The notes under the pieces: model-generated
Databases searched by the model: none
What the model was told of the DNA's origin: nothing
What the model saw: only the letters and a program-made list of their open reading frames with translations
Assembly: GCA_023376005.1 (NCBI GenBank)
Contig: CM042157.1
Span: forward strand, 90,578,987 to 90,642,986
Direction of reading: 5' to 3'
DNA: 64,000 bases
DNA from: Doryteuthis pealeii
Lineage: Eukaryota > Mollusca > Cephalopoda > Myopsida > Loliginidae
Part shown: positions 1-8,983 of the stretch, one piece after another
Position numbering within the stretch: the first letter of the stretch is position 1
How the letters are laid out: each line of letters opens with the position of its first letter
Program-made: the position numbers and the translations under genes

Positions 1-1059
1 CAACTAGAAAAATTAATGTAACAAAAATATTTTTATTTATGCTGTTTATTTAATGTGACCTGTGTGCTTGATGCTTTGCAGATAGATTCTCAAAATTTAG
101 ATTGATATTTATTAGTTTTAGTCTTATGTCTACACACACACATTATATATATATATATATATATATATATAATGTGTACCAAAAAAAAAAATATATATAT
201 ATATATATAAATAAATAAATAAATAAAAAAAAGAATCAGGTGGTCCTGTTAGTAAACACAAAAAAACATTATGCTCAGAGGGCAAGCCAGATCTGGAATT
301 ATAATCAAAAACTGAACAGGCTCACACGCACAAACACAAACATAAACAAACACCCCCCCTACACACACAGACAGCCACTAGCAACAACTTCAGTTCCGGA
401 GATCTTCTGTAGAAGAGATTTTTATCTCAAAATATTAAGAATAAATCAGAGGTTAACAAACAACACCATAGTTACATTCTTTTTTCTTTACATTTGCATT
501 GTGATTGCCTTTATAACCAACCACCAAACCAATATAAACACAATGCTTTGAGCAAATTACAAAACCATTATATATATATATATATATATATTAGATACAA
601 TATAAGAAAAATTAGCATTCAAGAGCTCTGAAATTTCTATGAAAAATTACTGGATATGATAAGATGTTAGTTAAATAAAAAAAATTGAAATTAAAGCAAA
701 TTTGAAAAAAAAAAAAAAATAATGTTGTATTGTAATTTGTCAAATGGGAAAAACTTTGTCTTATTTCTTAACTTTATTGACATAAAAGTATGAAAGTTGT
801 TTTTATTTATTTATTTATTTATTAAACGAAATATGTGACAATCTATTACCCTCATCCCATCTCAATTTTCAGGCAATCAGGAGGGTGGGTTCAACATCAT
901 AAGATGTTGGTTGGCTGGTGTTTAATGGCATATAAACTCTTGTGGATTATTTAATGACAGATCATATTTTGTTTTGTATATATGAGTTGTAAGTAAATAG
1001 TTTGTAGGTAAATTTGTTTTGTTATTAAATGAATTGTTAGAGGATGAGACAAAAGTTAG

Positions 1060-1305
1060 ACAATTTTGGTTGGTTGGTCTGGTTTCATTGTCTAATGGCA
1101 TATCAACCCTTATGGGTTATCTAATACCAAATCCATTCTGGTAGTAGAGCAGTAGTGATACTACCCATAGCTGGGGAGATGAGGAGTTCATACTTTTCCC
1201 AAGAGTATTAATCTAGAAGTGAACATAATAGCATGACTAGAGTTCAAACTTGCTTACTTCTATGTTTTAGCCCAACATGTTACCCACTATGCAACAGGGA
1301 CTCCT
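1060..1305 (-). mobile_element. tRNA-derived SINE, family 2
   Basis: Minus-strand head GGAGTCCCTGTTGCATAGTG with a B-box-like GTTTGAACTCTAG. The body contains CCCCAGCTATGGGTAGTATC. The 3' tail reads GGGTTGATATGCCATTAGAC. Similar elements occur at 4918-5215, 15910-16110 and 17920-18150. Tail-only fragments occur at 895-965, 15190-15250 and 17060-17090. Confidence 0.75.
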
Positions 1306-1899
1306 CCTCCCCCTTTTTTATATATAGAATTTGTGAGCAAATAGTTTGTAGGTAAATATTTTCATTTGAATTGGTTTCATAAACTGGTAGAAATAATTTT
1401 CATTAACTTCATGTGTATTGATAAACTGGTAGAAATAATTATTCATCAATTTCATATGCATTAATAAATTGAATTAAAATATCTTCACATGTATTCATAA
1501 ACTGGTGGTTGAACCTAAACCAATGCCTTTTTACATCTTTAACATAGAAAAGGAATGGGTATTTGTTTGCCATAAGAGCAATTTGAAGAATATAGTTGGT
1601 ATTTAATCCTATAGGTGCTAGGGCTCATATAGATGCCAGCCAATTAATCAGATCAAGCCTCTCCAACCACCTGTTTAGCCCAAGTAAGAGCTGAAATGGA
1701 GTATTACAGGTCACATAACCCTCTAGTACCTGGGTCAAGGACTGCTCAGCCACCAGGATCCCATCCTCAGGCATTACGGGTTGCCACTCATGGCCAATAG
1801 GTGTTTCCTTGGGGAGGGTTTTACCTCTCTGCAGAGTTGACAACAGGGTGGAATATCATAAGAAATTGAATATATATACATATACACACACATATATAA

Positions 1900-2130
1900 G
1901 AAAAGTGTAGAAAAACACAAAATGTTCCAAATGATGAATATTTATTCTGGATAGTAATGCTGACGCTATAACGTTTCGAGACTTTGATTTTTCACTAGGT
2001 CTCCTACACAAGATCTCACCACGTGTCCTGAAGAAGGTCACAAAGACCAAAACGTTATAGTGTCAACATTATTATCAAGAATAAATATTCATCCTTTGGG
2101 ACATTTTGAGTTTTACTACATTTTTCCCCA
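1900..2130. mobile_element. Fold-back element with about 95-bp inverted arms
   Basis: GATGAATATTTATTCTGGAT and GACGCTATAACGTTTCGAG on the left pair with GTTATAGTGTCAAC and GAATAAATATTCATCC on the right. The centre carries CCACGTGTCCTGAAGAAGGT, a motif type often seen in tails of LINE and Penelope-like elements. The damaged inverted copy is at about 34920-35130. Confidence 0.65.
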
Positions 2131-2208
2131 TACTGTCAGATTGATTTCCTCATTTTACTTCCATAAGAAAAGCCTAAATAGAAAATGATATTAAAAATAA
2201 GAACTCAC

Positions 2209-2299
2209 CGACAGCAGCTAAAAGTGAATCTAATGCTGATTGTACAGTTCCATGTTGATTTATTGCAGCTTCTGCTTGTGATTTTGTAAAACCCATTTC
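2209..2299 (-). CDS. TPR-UBA-RRM gene, UBA-domain exon
   Basis: This 91-bp exon runs from acceptor TTAATAG to donor GTGAGT. It reads EMGFTKSQAEAAINQHGTVQ and then SALDSLLAAV. The MGF loop, the A-x-x-A-L/I helix spacing and the G-T/S-V-x-x-A-L-x-x-L-L C-terminus are the hallmarks of a ubiquitin-associated (UBA) three-helix domain, which binds ubiquitin. The exon ends in phase 1. Further 3' exons of this minus-strand copy are not visible in 1-2200 and would lie left of the window. The right-arm copy is 34759-34845. Confidence 0.87.
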
Positions 2300-2325
2300 C
2301 TATTAAGAAAGAAGAAAAACAAAGT

Positions 2326-2732
2326 TAAATTTTTATTTTCTTGTTCCCCAATGATACCTGCATTGGAAAAATAAAGTCTAAAAAATGTTTGGCTTTAGGT
2401 TACCTTTACCACACTTTTAACATGGACTAATTTACAACAAGTGTCAGAATAAGTAACATTATCAAAACACATTAAACAACAGAATGTAAATAAAACTTTT
2501 CACATATATATCGATTATAAAGTACTAAACAGCATAGCTTATTGTGTATGTTTGGTTATTTCATATAAGTCTAACATAAACAAAGGGGAACCACTCTTGA
2601 CTGATAAATTATTTATTGATCTACTAGGAAAAAAGAAGATGGGTTAGGGTTAGTTTAATGGGAAAGTGAATAAATAATTTATCAGTCAAGAGTGGTTCCC
2701 CTTTGTTTATGTTAGACTTATAGGAAATAACC
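2326..2732 (+). repeat. Direct duplicate A of an intronic segment
   Basis: From AATTTTTATTTTCTTGTTCC to the end of the enclosed MITE this segment is nearly identical to 7337-7880, apart from small differences such as AACAACAG/AACAG and the MITE triplication. It lies directly next to the UBA exon. Confidence 0.9.
2554..2732. mobile_element. Palindromic MITE, family A copy 1
   Basis: The ends GGTTATTTC and GAAATAACC are inverted. The arms run about 75 bp (AAAGGGGAACCACTCTTGAC near the left end, its complement near the right). A short core contains GGGTTAGGGTTAGTTTAATG. Nearly the whole element is self-complementary. No open frame. It lies downstream (antisense) of the UBA exon and inside the duplicated segment 2326-2732. 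Confidence 0.88.
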
Positions 2733-2774
2733 CAATTTTGTTACATAATTCATAGGTAGCTTATGAATTATGTA

Positions 2775-3030
2775 AGTACTGTAAAGTCATCGTGGCGGCC
2801 TAATGTCGGTATCAGCCAGACAGCATGGGAATCTATCCCCTTTTCACTAGCGCTAGACCAAGGCGATTATTTTAGCATCTGAGGTGGAGCGCAACACCTC
2901 CCATCAGCTCCTCACTTTACCGCACAGATCCCTGTGCTACTCATTCGCTGAGTTGGCGAGGGCCAGTATCGAACCAAGAACCTTGTGATTCCTAGCCGAA
3001 CACTCTACCGACTGAGCTAGTTAGATAAAT
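2775..3030 (-). mobile_element. tRNA-derived SINE, family 1
   Basis: On the minus strand it begins CTAACTAGCTCAGTCGGTAG, a tRNA-like A box. A B-box-like GGTTCGATACTGG follows about 40 bp later. The body contains GAGGTGTTGCGCTCCACCTC and GTCTAGCGCTAGTGAAAAGG. It is not a functional tRNA because it has no acceptor stem. The right-arm copy is at about 34055-34300. Confidence 0.85.
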
Positions 3031-3059
3031 TTTGGATCAGAGTTCGTTAGATTCAATAT

Positions 3060-3440
3060 AACGAGGGTTGAGTGGAAAAATTACCTCGACCATTATTGAC
3101 AGGTAACCCTTTCCGGAAGCGTGCGATTGGAAGTGTGTGACAATTTTAGTTTTAGTTTAGTTGCAGCTAAAAATCCAGAGTGAGCGGATGCGAAAGTCTG
3201 TCTCACCAAAATGTTGCTTCTCAAACCACACGGTTTTGTGGGCTGGGGTTGTTTAATAAAAGACTTAAAGAAAAACAACAAAGTCTTGTTAATTCATTAA
3301 AACAAGAGATGACCAACCCGAACAAGAAAGAAGAAAACAACCCACAGGATCAGCCCAAGAAGTCAGCCCTGAAGAAATGGCCGACAAATAAGCAACAGGA
3401 ACAAGTAGACAGAGAAAGCAGGTAAGAACCCCCTCATCAT
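3060..3440 (+). mobile_element. Unclassified element with an open frame
   Basis: A plus-strand frame from 3180 encodes a lysine/glutamine-rich segment (SLVNSLKQEMTNPNKKEENN, then KKSALKKWPTNKQQEQVDRE). It ends at CAGGTAAGAAC, which resembles a splice donor. The flanks contain GGTGAGACAGACTTTCGCAT on the minus strand, which could be an LTR-element leader. Evidence for any class is thin. The copy at 33680-34020 is frameshifted. Confidence 0.3.
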
Positions 3441-3639
3441 TCTCTCCTCGTTCTGTCTCTTGCCATTATATACCCGACATAACGGGTATCTAACAATTTA
3501 TTGCAAAAAGAAACAAATACCTTCTATGAATGTGAAAACAAAATCAAAGAATTTATTATTTCTATAAAGCCAAAGAATTGCAGGGAAAATATATAAAAAA
3601 TGATATGTATATACGTTATATATATACAAATGATAATGT

Positions 3640-3875
3640 TTGATATGATAATGAAATTTGATATGATTAAAGCAAATGATAATGTTTGATATGATTAAAG
3701 CAAATGATAATGTTTGATATGATTAAATATGATAAAAACAAATGATAATGTTTGATATGATTAAAGCAAATGATAATGTTTGATATGATTAAAGCAAATG
3801 ATAATGTTTGATATGATTAAAGCAAATGATAATGTTTGATATGATAAGCAAATGATAATATGATTAAAACAATCC
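3640..3875. repeat. 28-bp tandem array
   Basis: The unit is GATATGATTAAAGCAAATGA followed by TAATGTTT, about eight copies with some partial units. An inverted, indel-rich copy lies at about 33180-33450. It is intronic. Confidence 0.92.
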
Positions 3876-4759
3876 TGTGAATCTATTATTATACTAAAGC
3901 TGAGTTAATCAACTTTTGCTTAAATTATTCCTTACTTTTAAGATTGAATTATGTTTGAAAAAAAATTCAGTTTTAATTGGTTCTAATTAGTCGTAATTTG
4001 CAATTAAGTCAAAAACAGACCTATCTTTTACTTTACTCTGTCTATCACTTTCTTCCCCTCTATGTATCTCTTAACTATCTCCTCATTATATAATGTTAGT
4101 TTTTCTGGAAAGTAGAGAGAGAGAGAGAGCTGGGAGAATTTGAAATGTATTTCCATGTTAAATTTCACAACCAGCAACCTGTAGCTTAAATGAGCTCAAA
4201 CATTTCCTATCTTTGAAAGCTTATAAAATGATTTTAAGGTTTCGTCCAGCAGTATTTAATCTTTAAAAAACTTTATTCGCTTTGCTAAGTCCCTTTTCCC
4301 TAATCTCAGTTATCTACCTAGAGCTAAATGGGTGACCCAACGGATCATGTTTTGTCTAGTACTTGTCTATATTCAATAATTTTAGAATGCTTTCATCTAA
4401 AGTAGTTGATTAATAAAGGATCAATTCAATACAATTTACCTTATAGAAAGAGATTTCAAATGAAGAGTTTTCAAAGATTTTTTTCCTATTTGACAGTTGT
4501 GGCCCAATTATTCTGGTACAATTACATTCAATAATTACTTTTAATATTTGAACATAAAACATTAGAAATTAAAACAGAAATCATTTCACAATATGCATCA
4601 AGTGCTAAAAAATACAAACAGCAGTTCAATTTGAATTATCATATTTACTCATTTTTGTGGAAAATATATGATTTTAAAAAATAAATTTAAAAATTTAAAA
4701 AAAGAATGCAATAAAATTATTGCTAATTTATTATTCATTGTCACTGGTTCAATAACCTG

Positions 4760-4908
4760 ATTCATTTATTTTCCCATTAAACTAACCCTAACTCTAAACG
4801 TAACTATGTCTTCTTTTTTCCTAGTAGATCAATAGATAAATAAATAAATAAATAATCAGTCAATCAGAGTGGTTCCCCTTTTTTATGTTGGAGTTATAGG
4901 AAATAACC
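4760..4908. mobile_element. Palindromic MITE, family A, truncated
   Basis: Only the core and one arm remain, ending GGAGTTATAGGAAATAACC. The left arm is missing. It belongs to the CTCCAAC sub-type seen also at 17590, 37989 and 52260. Confidence 0.75.
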
Positions 4909-4917
4909 CCTGATTTG

Positions 4918-5215
4918 GTCTTAGGGCACTAGTCATGTAGTTTTCCTTGAGCAGGAATAGTCTGACAGAGCTCATCCCTTTCAAGGTCTACGAGTTTGAA
5001 TTCAGAATTGTATTTCTCCTACACCAGTTGCTATACCAAGGTTAAAGAGCCCAGTCTGCCTTACAATTTACACATAGCTGTAGGGAGAATAATTGGATTT
5101 ATACCTTTCCTTAGCACTATGTGAAATGCAAATAACCTCGTTCAGGATTTGAACTCGAGTAGCCGAGTCCACTTCCTATGACAATAACCATTCCGCAATG
5201 ACTGCCTCCTAATTT
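4918..5215 (-). mobile_element. SINE-like element, family 2 relative
   Basis: Read on the minus strand it starts GGAGGCAGTCATTGCGGAAT, contains GAGTTCAAATCCTGAACGAG (B-box-like) and ATTCTCCCTACAGCTATGTG, and continues with GACCTTGAAAGGGATGAGCT. The inverted copy is at about 31815-32105. Confidence 0.7.
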
Positions 5216-5622
5216 ATTACTTTAAATTAATTAAATTAAAGAATATCTTTTTATGCTGTAAATTATATACAATTTAATTGAAAACTGGGACTGACTTATT
5301 CAAGTTTCAAGGCAAAATAATAATTACAAACTTAAGCAATCAAATCAGTCTAATTTGAATAGAAAGGTTAATGTGAACAAAGGTCAGAAAGGTTAATGTG
5401 AACAAAGGTCAGAAACCTTAAAAAAGAATAGATCAAGTTTAATTAGTTGTGTTGGATGTGATAGCAAAATAATTATCAAACAATATGATATCCATTTATC
5501 TTATAGATGAAATATAGGTGGCAGCACCATACAAATAATCTACATATGTGACAAAGTATATGTTTACTGGAAATCACACTAGTTTTTAACATAATTAAGC
5601 TAGGATAATTATAGAATTGATA

Positions 5623-5813
5623 GTTATTTCCTATAAGTCTAACATGATCAAAGGGGAACCACTCTTGACTGATAAATTATTTATTTATTTATTGATTGAT
5701 CTACTAGGAAAAAAGAAGACGGGTTTAGGGTTAGTTTAATGGGAAAATAAATAAATAATTTATCAGTCAAGAGTGGTTCCCCTTTGATCATGTTAGACTT
5801 ATAGGAAATAACC
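5623..5813. mobile_element. Palindromic MITE, family A copy with 9-bp target duplication
   Basis: This is a 191-bp element bounded by identical 9-mers GAATTGATA at 5614-5622 and 5814-5822. This is the cleanest proof that family A moves as a discrete transposon. The long inverted arms and the TTAGGG-containing core are the same as in copy 1. The retrozyme-like element begins about 90 bp further on. Confidence 0.88.
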
Positions 5814-5852
5814 GAATTGATAGTGGTTAAAGACAAAAATACATATATGCAG

Positions 5853-5890
<38 letters not shown>

Positions 5891-5905
5891 TTTAAAAAAT
5901 GGTAT

Positions 5906-5951
5906 AACTGCACTGATGAGAGGTGATACCTCGAAACACGTGTCTGTAGTT
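5906..5951 (+). ncRNA. Hammerhead ribozyme 1 (type I, short stem III)
   Basis: Stem I pairs AACTGCA (5906-5912) with TGTAGTT (5945-5951), with six Watson-Crick pairs and one G-U. The core CTGATGA is at 5913-5919. Stem II GAGGT/ACCTC (5920-5924 with 5928-5932) closes a GAT loop. GAAA is at 5933-5936. Stem III is the self-complementary ACACGTGT (5936-5943), which has no loop and so would favour dimeric folding. The cleavage nucleotide is C5944 in a GTC triplet. All catalytic core bases are present. Confidence 0.9.
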
Positions 5952-6220
5952 TACTCTATTATACACTCCCAATTTCGGTTGAGCACTTTATTTAGAAGGG
6001 ATTTAATTGCAAAATTCACCGTATTCGGCGTTCAGCTAAGACTCAGTTTGTTTACAAAGTTTGAGACCTCTAGGTGAGTTCATTTCCGCTTAGAAATGTA
6101 GCAATTAAATAGCCTGCTATATTTGGCAGCTGACTGTGGCCGTATGGGTAAGAGGATTGGCAAGCATAAGTTCGTTCGGGTCTCGAACCCGGCCAGAGGT
6201 AGCTGCTAAAAAAATGGTAT

Positions 6221-6266
6221 AAATGCACTGATGAGAGGTGATACCTTGAAACACGTGTCTGTAGTT
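6221..6266 (+). ncRNA. Hammerhead ribozyme 2 (weaker copy)
   Basis: Same architecture: core CTGATGA at 6228-6234, GAAA at 6248-6251, stem III ACACGTGT and cleavage after C6259. It has two changes. Stem II closes with G-U instead of G-C (ACCTT for ACCTC). Stem I has one A-G mismatch (AAATGCA opposite TGTAGTT). Self-cleavage is expected to be weaker than in copy 1. Confidence 0.82.
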
Positions 6267-6304
<38 letters not shown>

Positions 6305-6309
6305 TTCTC

Positions 6310-6610
6310 ATCATCAAGGCATGCTGACAGCACAAATTCCCATAACTCTCTCTCTCTCACTCTCTCGCCATCTGTCCATATCGGCTATCATTCTTGGTAA
6401 GTCCTCTAGATGACATCCAGTGTCAGCACAGAGCTGGTGAATGAAAGTTTTTGTTGGTCAGCCAAAATGCTTCATCCTTACTTCTCCAGCATATCTTACT
6501 TGGATGGTTTGTCAGATGGGATGTAAGTGGCCATACAGCTACTGTTTTGTAACATGTTGCTTTCAGAATTTATTCAAAACACCAGGCGGCATCCTTGTAT
6601 AGATACCATC
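6310..6610 (-). mobile_element. LINE 3'-end remnant (antisense)
   Basis: On the minus strand, interrupted frames read ADTGCHLEDLPRMIADMDRW followed by RERVRERELWEF. This resembles the C-terminal tail after the reverse transcriptase in several LINE clades (C-x-x-x-x-D-L...M-A-D-R-x-x-W-R-x-x-V). Stops and a CT-rich run show decay. No RT domain is present. The right-arm copy is at about 30380-30680. Confidence 0.45.
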
Positions 6611-6673
6611 GAGATTTACATTAAAGTCCAAGAGGAACAAACATATTAAATGAGAAATAAAAGTATAACTTAC

Positions 6674-6778
6674 TGTTATTTGATAAGTTCGCACTCTCAG
6701 CAGTTCTTGTTTGGCATCTTCACAATTTTTATCTAAACACACTACTTGTAAGAAAGCTTGTTCAGCTGTTGAATATTG
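6674..6778 (-). CDS. TPR-UBA-RRM gene, end of TPR block
   Basis: This 105-bp exon (35 codons, phase 0 to phase 0) lies between TGATTTAG and GTAAGT. It reads QYSTAEQAFLQVVCLDKNCE followed by DAKQELLRVRTYQIT. It completes the third TPR and forms a capping helix linking to the UBA domain. The right-arm copy around 30206-30320 is heavily frameshifted. A retrozyme-like element and a LINE remnant lie immediately downstream in the intron (5900-6610). Confidence 0.85.
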
Positions 6779-7336
6779 CTAAATCAAATTTTAAAAAATA
6801 AAAAGGATGTATGAGTCACACTGATAAAAGGACATTGAAATTTCTTTTTTAGTCCAGGTTAAAAACCTGGACTTAGTTCAAATTTTTAGTTCACTTGAAT
6901 TCTAAAATTCATATATTTAAATATCCGTGAAAAATTCGATTTGTACCCACAAAAAAAGATTTTTAAACATAAAAAAAAAAAAAAAACTATTTAAGCACAC
7001 AAAAGATTTAAAATCTCTTAAAAATTAATTACTTAAAATTTTTTTTTTTCTTGACAATTTAATAGAATATAGTACATATCAATTAAAAAAGCAAAAAAAT
7101 AAAGTTTTTGAATAATATTATGACATTCTTTTGCACTTTTTATTTCCGAATTCATGAATTTTTCCTAAAAAAAACTACTGCGTTGTATATTATACATTTT
7201 TTTATATAGTTATTGTTATAGTTATAGTATAGTAAAGGTAAAGTAAAGGGAAACCTTTGTTTTAAGACCTTATGTTTCCATTGCAGGTATCATTAGGAAA
7301 CAAGAAAAGTTTTGGTAAACTACAATTTGATTTCTT

Positions 7337-7880
7337 GAATTAAATTTTTATTTTCTTGTTCCCCAATGATACCTGCATTGGAAAAATAAAGTCTAAAAAA
7401 TGTTTGGCTTTAGGTTACCTTTACCACACTTTTAACATGGACTAATTTACAACAAGTGTCAGAATAAGTAACATTATCAAAACACATTAAACAGAATGTA
7501 AATAAAACTTTTCACATATATACTGATTATAAAGTACTAAACAGCATAGCTTATTGTGTATGTTTGGTTATTTCCTATAAGTCTAACATAAACAAAGGGG
7601 AACCACTCTTGACTGATAAATTATTTATTCATTTATTCATCTACTAGGAAAAAAGATGGGGTTAGGGTTAGTTTAATGGGAAAATAAATAAATAATTTAT
7701 CAGTCAAGAGTGGTTCCCCTTTGTTGGAGTTAGGGTTAGTTTAATGGGAAAATAAATAAATAATTTATCAGTCAAGAGTGGTTCCCCTTTGTTGGAGTTA
7801 GGGTTAGTTTAATGGGAAAATAAATAAATAATTTATCAGTCAAGAGTGGTTCCCCTTTGTTGGAGTTATAGGAAATAACC
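7337..7880 (+). repeat. Direct duplicate B, with adjoining inverted repeat
   Basis: Second copy of 2326-2732. In addition 7256-7320 is an inverted partner of 7337-7400 (TGCAGGTATCATTAGGAAAC against CCCCAATGATACCTGCATTG). The duplicated unit may therefore be a fold-back transposon into which a family A MITE inserted. Confidence 0.85.
7566..7880. mobile_element. Palindromic MITE, family A with triplicated right arm
   Basis: It has the usual ends GGTTATTTCC and GGAAATAACC. The right-arm segment beginning GTTAGGGTTAGTTTAATGGG and ending CCCCTTTGTT is present three times in tandem at about 65-bp spacing. The repeats are essentially identical, so the amplification is recent. The right-arm counterpart near 29090-29405 also shows three units. 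Confidence 0.85.
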
Positions 7881-8892
7881 CAATTTTCTTTACTTTCTTT
7901 GATAAAAACATACGGTTCTGATAGTTTAATTCTACAATGTTATAAACAACAACAACAAAAATTATTTGTTTTTTGGCATACATTAAGTTTTAAACTATCT
8001 CATAATGCCACCTAGATAATACTAAAACTTGTACACTAATACTTATGGAATTTCAAATATGCATTTTAGTCTTTAAGAAAACACCTTATGTATGTGATTG
8101 TCATCTGATTTGGTTGGTTTATTTGTTTAAAAGAATATCAACTCTTTTTTGGGTAATTTAATGTCAAAATATGATTCATTTGGAAATGTTAGATTGTAAT
8201 CAGAACTATATTTGCCATTATATCAATTATTCATATCAAATACAAACAATTTGCACTCAGTTAAATGGATTCAAATATTTCTATCCTATATTAATTATAT
8301 TTAATAATAATCATTTGTTTGCCCACACAGTTATATGGTTTCAAGTATTGTTATTTAATACTAATCATTTTGAAATGGTTCTATTTGACCCATAGATGGG
8401 ACTCTAACTAGGCACTACCACCCCAGGACAGAATGGATTTGAGAGTAATGGCAATGAACACTACACCCCTCAGAGTTTCAGATGCAAAGATGCAATTTAG
8501 TATCAGGACAGTTTGTTTTTTTTGTTTTTTTTTTTTGTGGGGTGGGGATACAGTCGGTTTATTCTAAGTCCCATCGACAGGGTTGATTGTCATCTGAGGT
8601 ACCAAGTTTTAGTTAAGGTAATATAGTTGGGTTTTTGAGTAGCAGTCAGTCAGCATTTGTACTAACTGAAATAAGATTAGATTAACTTCTTCCTCTTTAG
8701 AGAGTCTAAGGGAAGTAACCCATATCAAGTTATCTAAGATGTACAGTTTGAAAAGAAAATGTACTGAACTTGATTGAAGCTCTATTTATCATAGACTAGA
8801 ATTAATTCAAAAGTTATAGAAAAGAAATTCTGAAGTAAATTTTCTACAGAAAATAATAGAAAATAAAAAATAAAAAAAGGTGGATGACTTAC

Positions 8893-8983
8893 CTTCTGTC
8901 CTGCTAATGCTCTGCCTTTTCTAAAATAACCTTTTGGCCAATTTGGCGATATTGATATAGATTTTTCAGCGTCTTTTAAAGCT
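8893..8983 (-). CDS. TPR-UBA-RRM gene, third TPR exon
   Basis: This 91-bp exon has acceptor TTGCAG and donor GTAAGT. It continues ALKDAEKSISISPNWPKGYF and then RKGRALAGQK. This is the end of repeat two (A..DA..SI.L.P.W.KGYFR.G.AL) and the start of repeat three. The pattern resembles C-terminal TPR blocks of TTC31- and STI1-like proteins. The frame is open and ends in phase 0. The right-arm copy (27843-27940) has several extra bases and is not open. Confidence 0.88.

Larger units (their letters stand above)
5900..6268 (+). mobile_element. Retrozyme / Sm-alpha-like element with two hammerheads
   Basis: Two direct copies of a roughly 55-bp block beginning ATGGTATAA contain hammerhead ribozyme cores. 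Their predicted cleavage sites (after 5944 and 6259) are exactly 315 bp apart. The unit between them includes a tRNA-like segment just before the second ribozyme: an A-box-like TGGCCGTATGGGTAAG at about 6137 and a B-box-like GGGTCTCGAACCC at about 6178. TA microsatellites flank both ends (5847-5886 and 6269-6301). Non-autonomous retroelements with tandem type I hammerheads (retrozymes, schistosome Sm-alpha) share this layout and are copied through circular RNA. The element sits in an intron of the TPR gene, antisense to it. A corrupted inverted copy is at about 30715-31095. Confidence 0.82.

Noticed and set aside
1625..1843. 72-codon minus-strand open frame as an exon of the TPR gene
   Set aside because: The sequence reads like an interspersed-repeat tail (CCTATAGGATTAAATACC), and no splice sites in the right phase border it.
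2775..3030. Functional tRNA gene
   Set aside because: A and B boxes are present but no acceptor stem or proper cloverleaf forms, and several diverged copies exist. It is a SINE head.
6131..6200. Stand-alone tRNA gene
   Set aside because: It has a T-arm-like hairpin but no matching acceptor ends. It lies inside the repeated 315-bp ribozyme unit.
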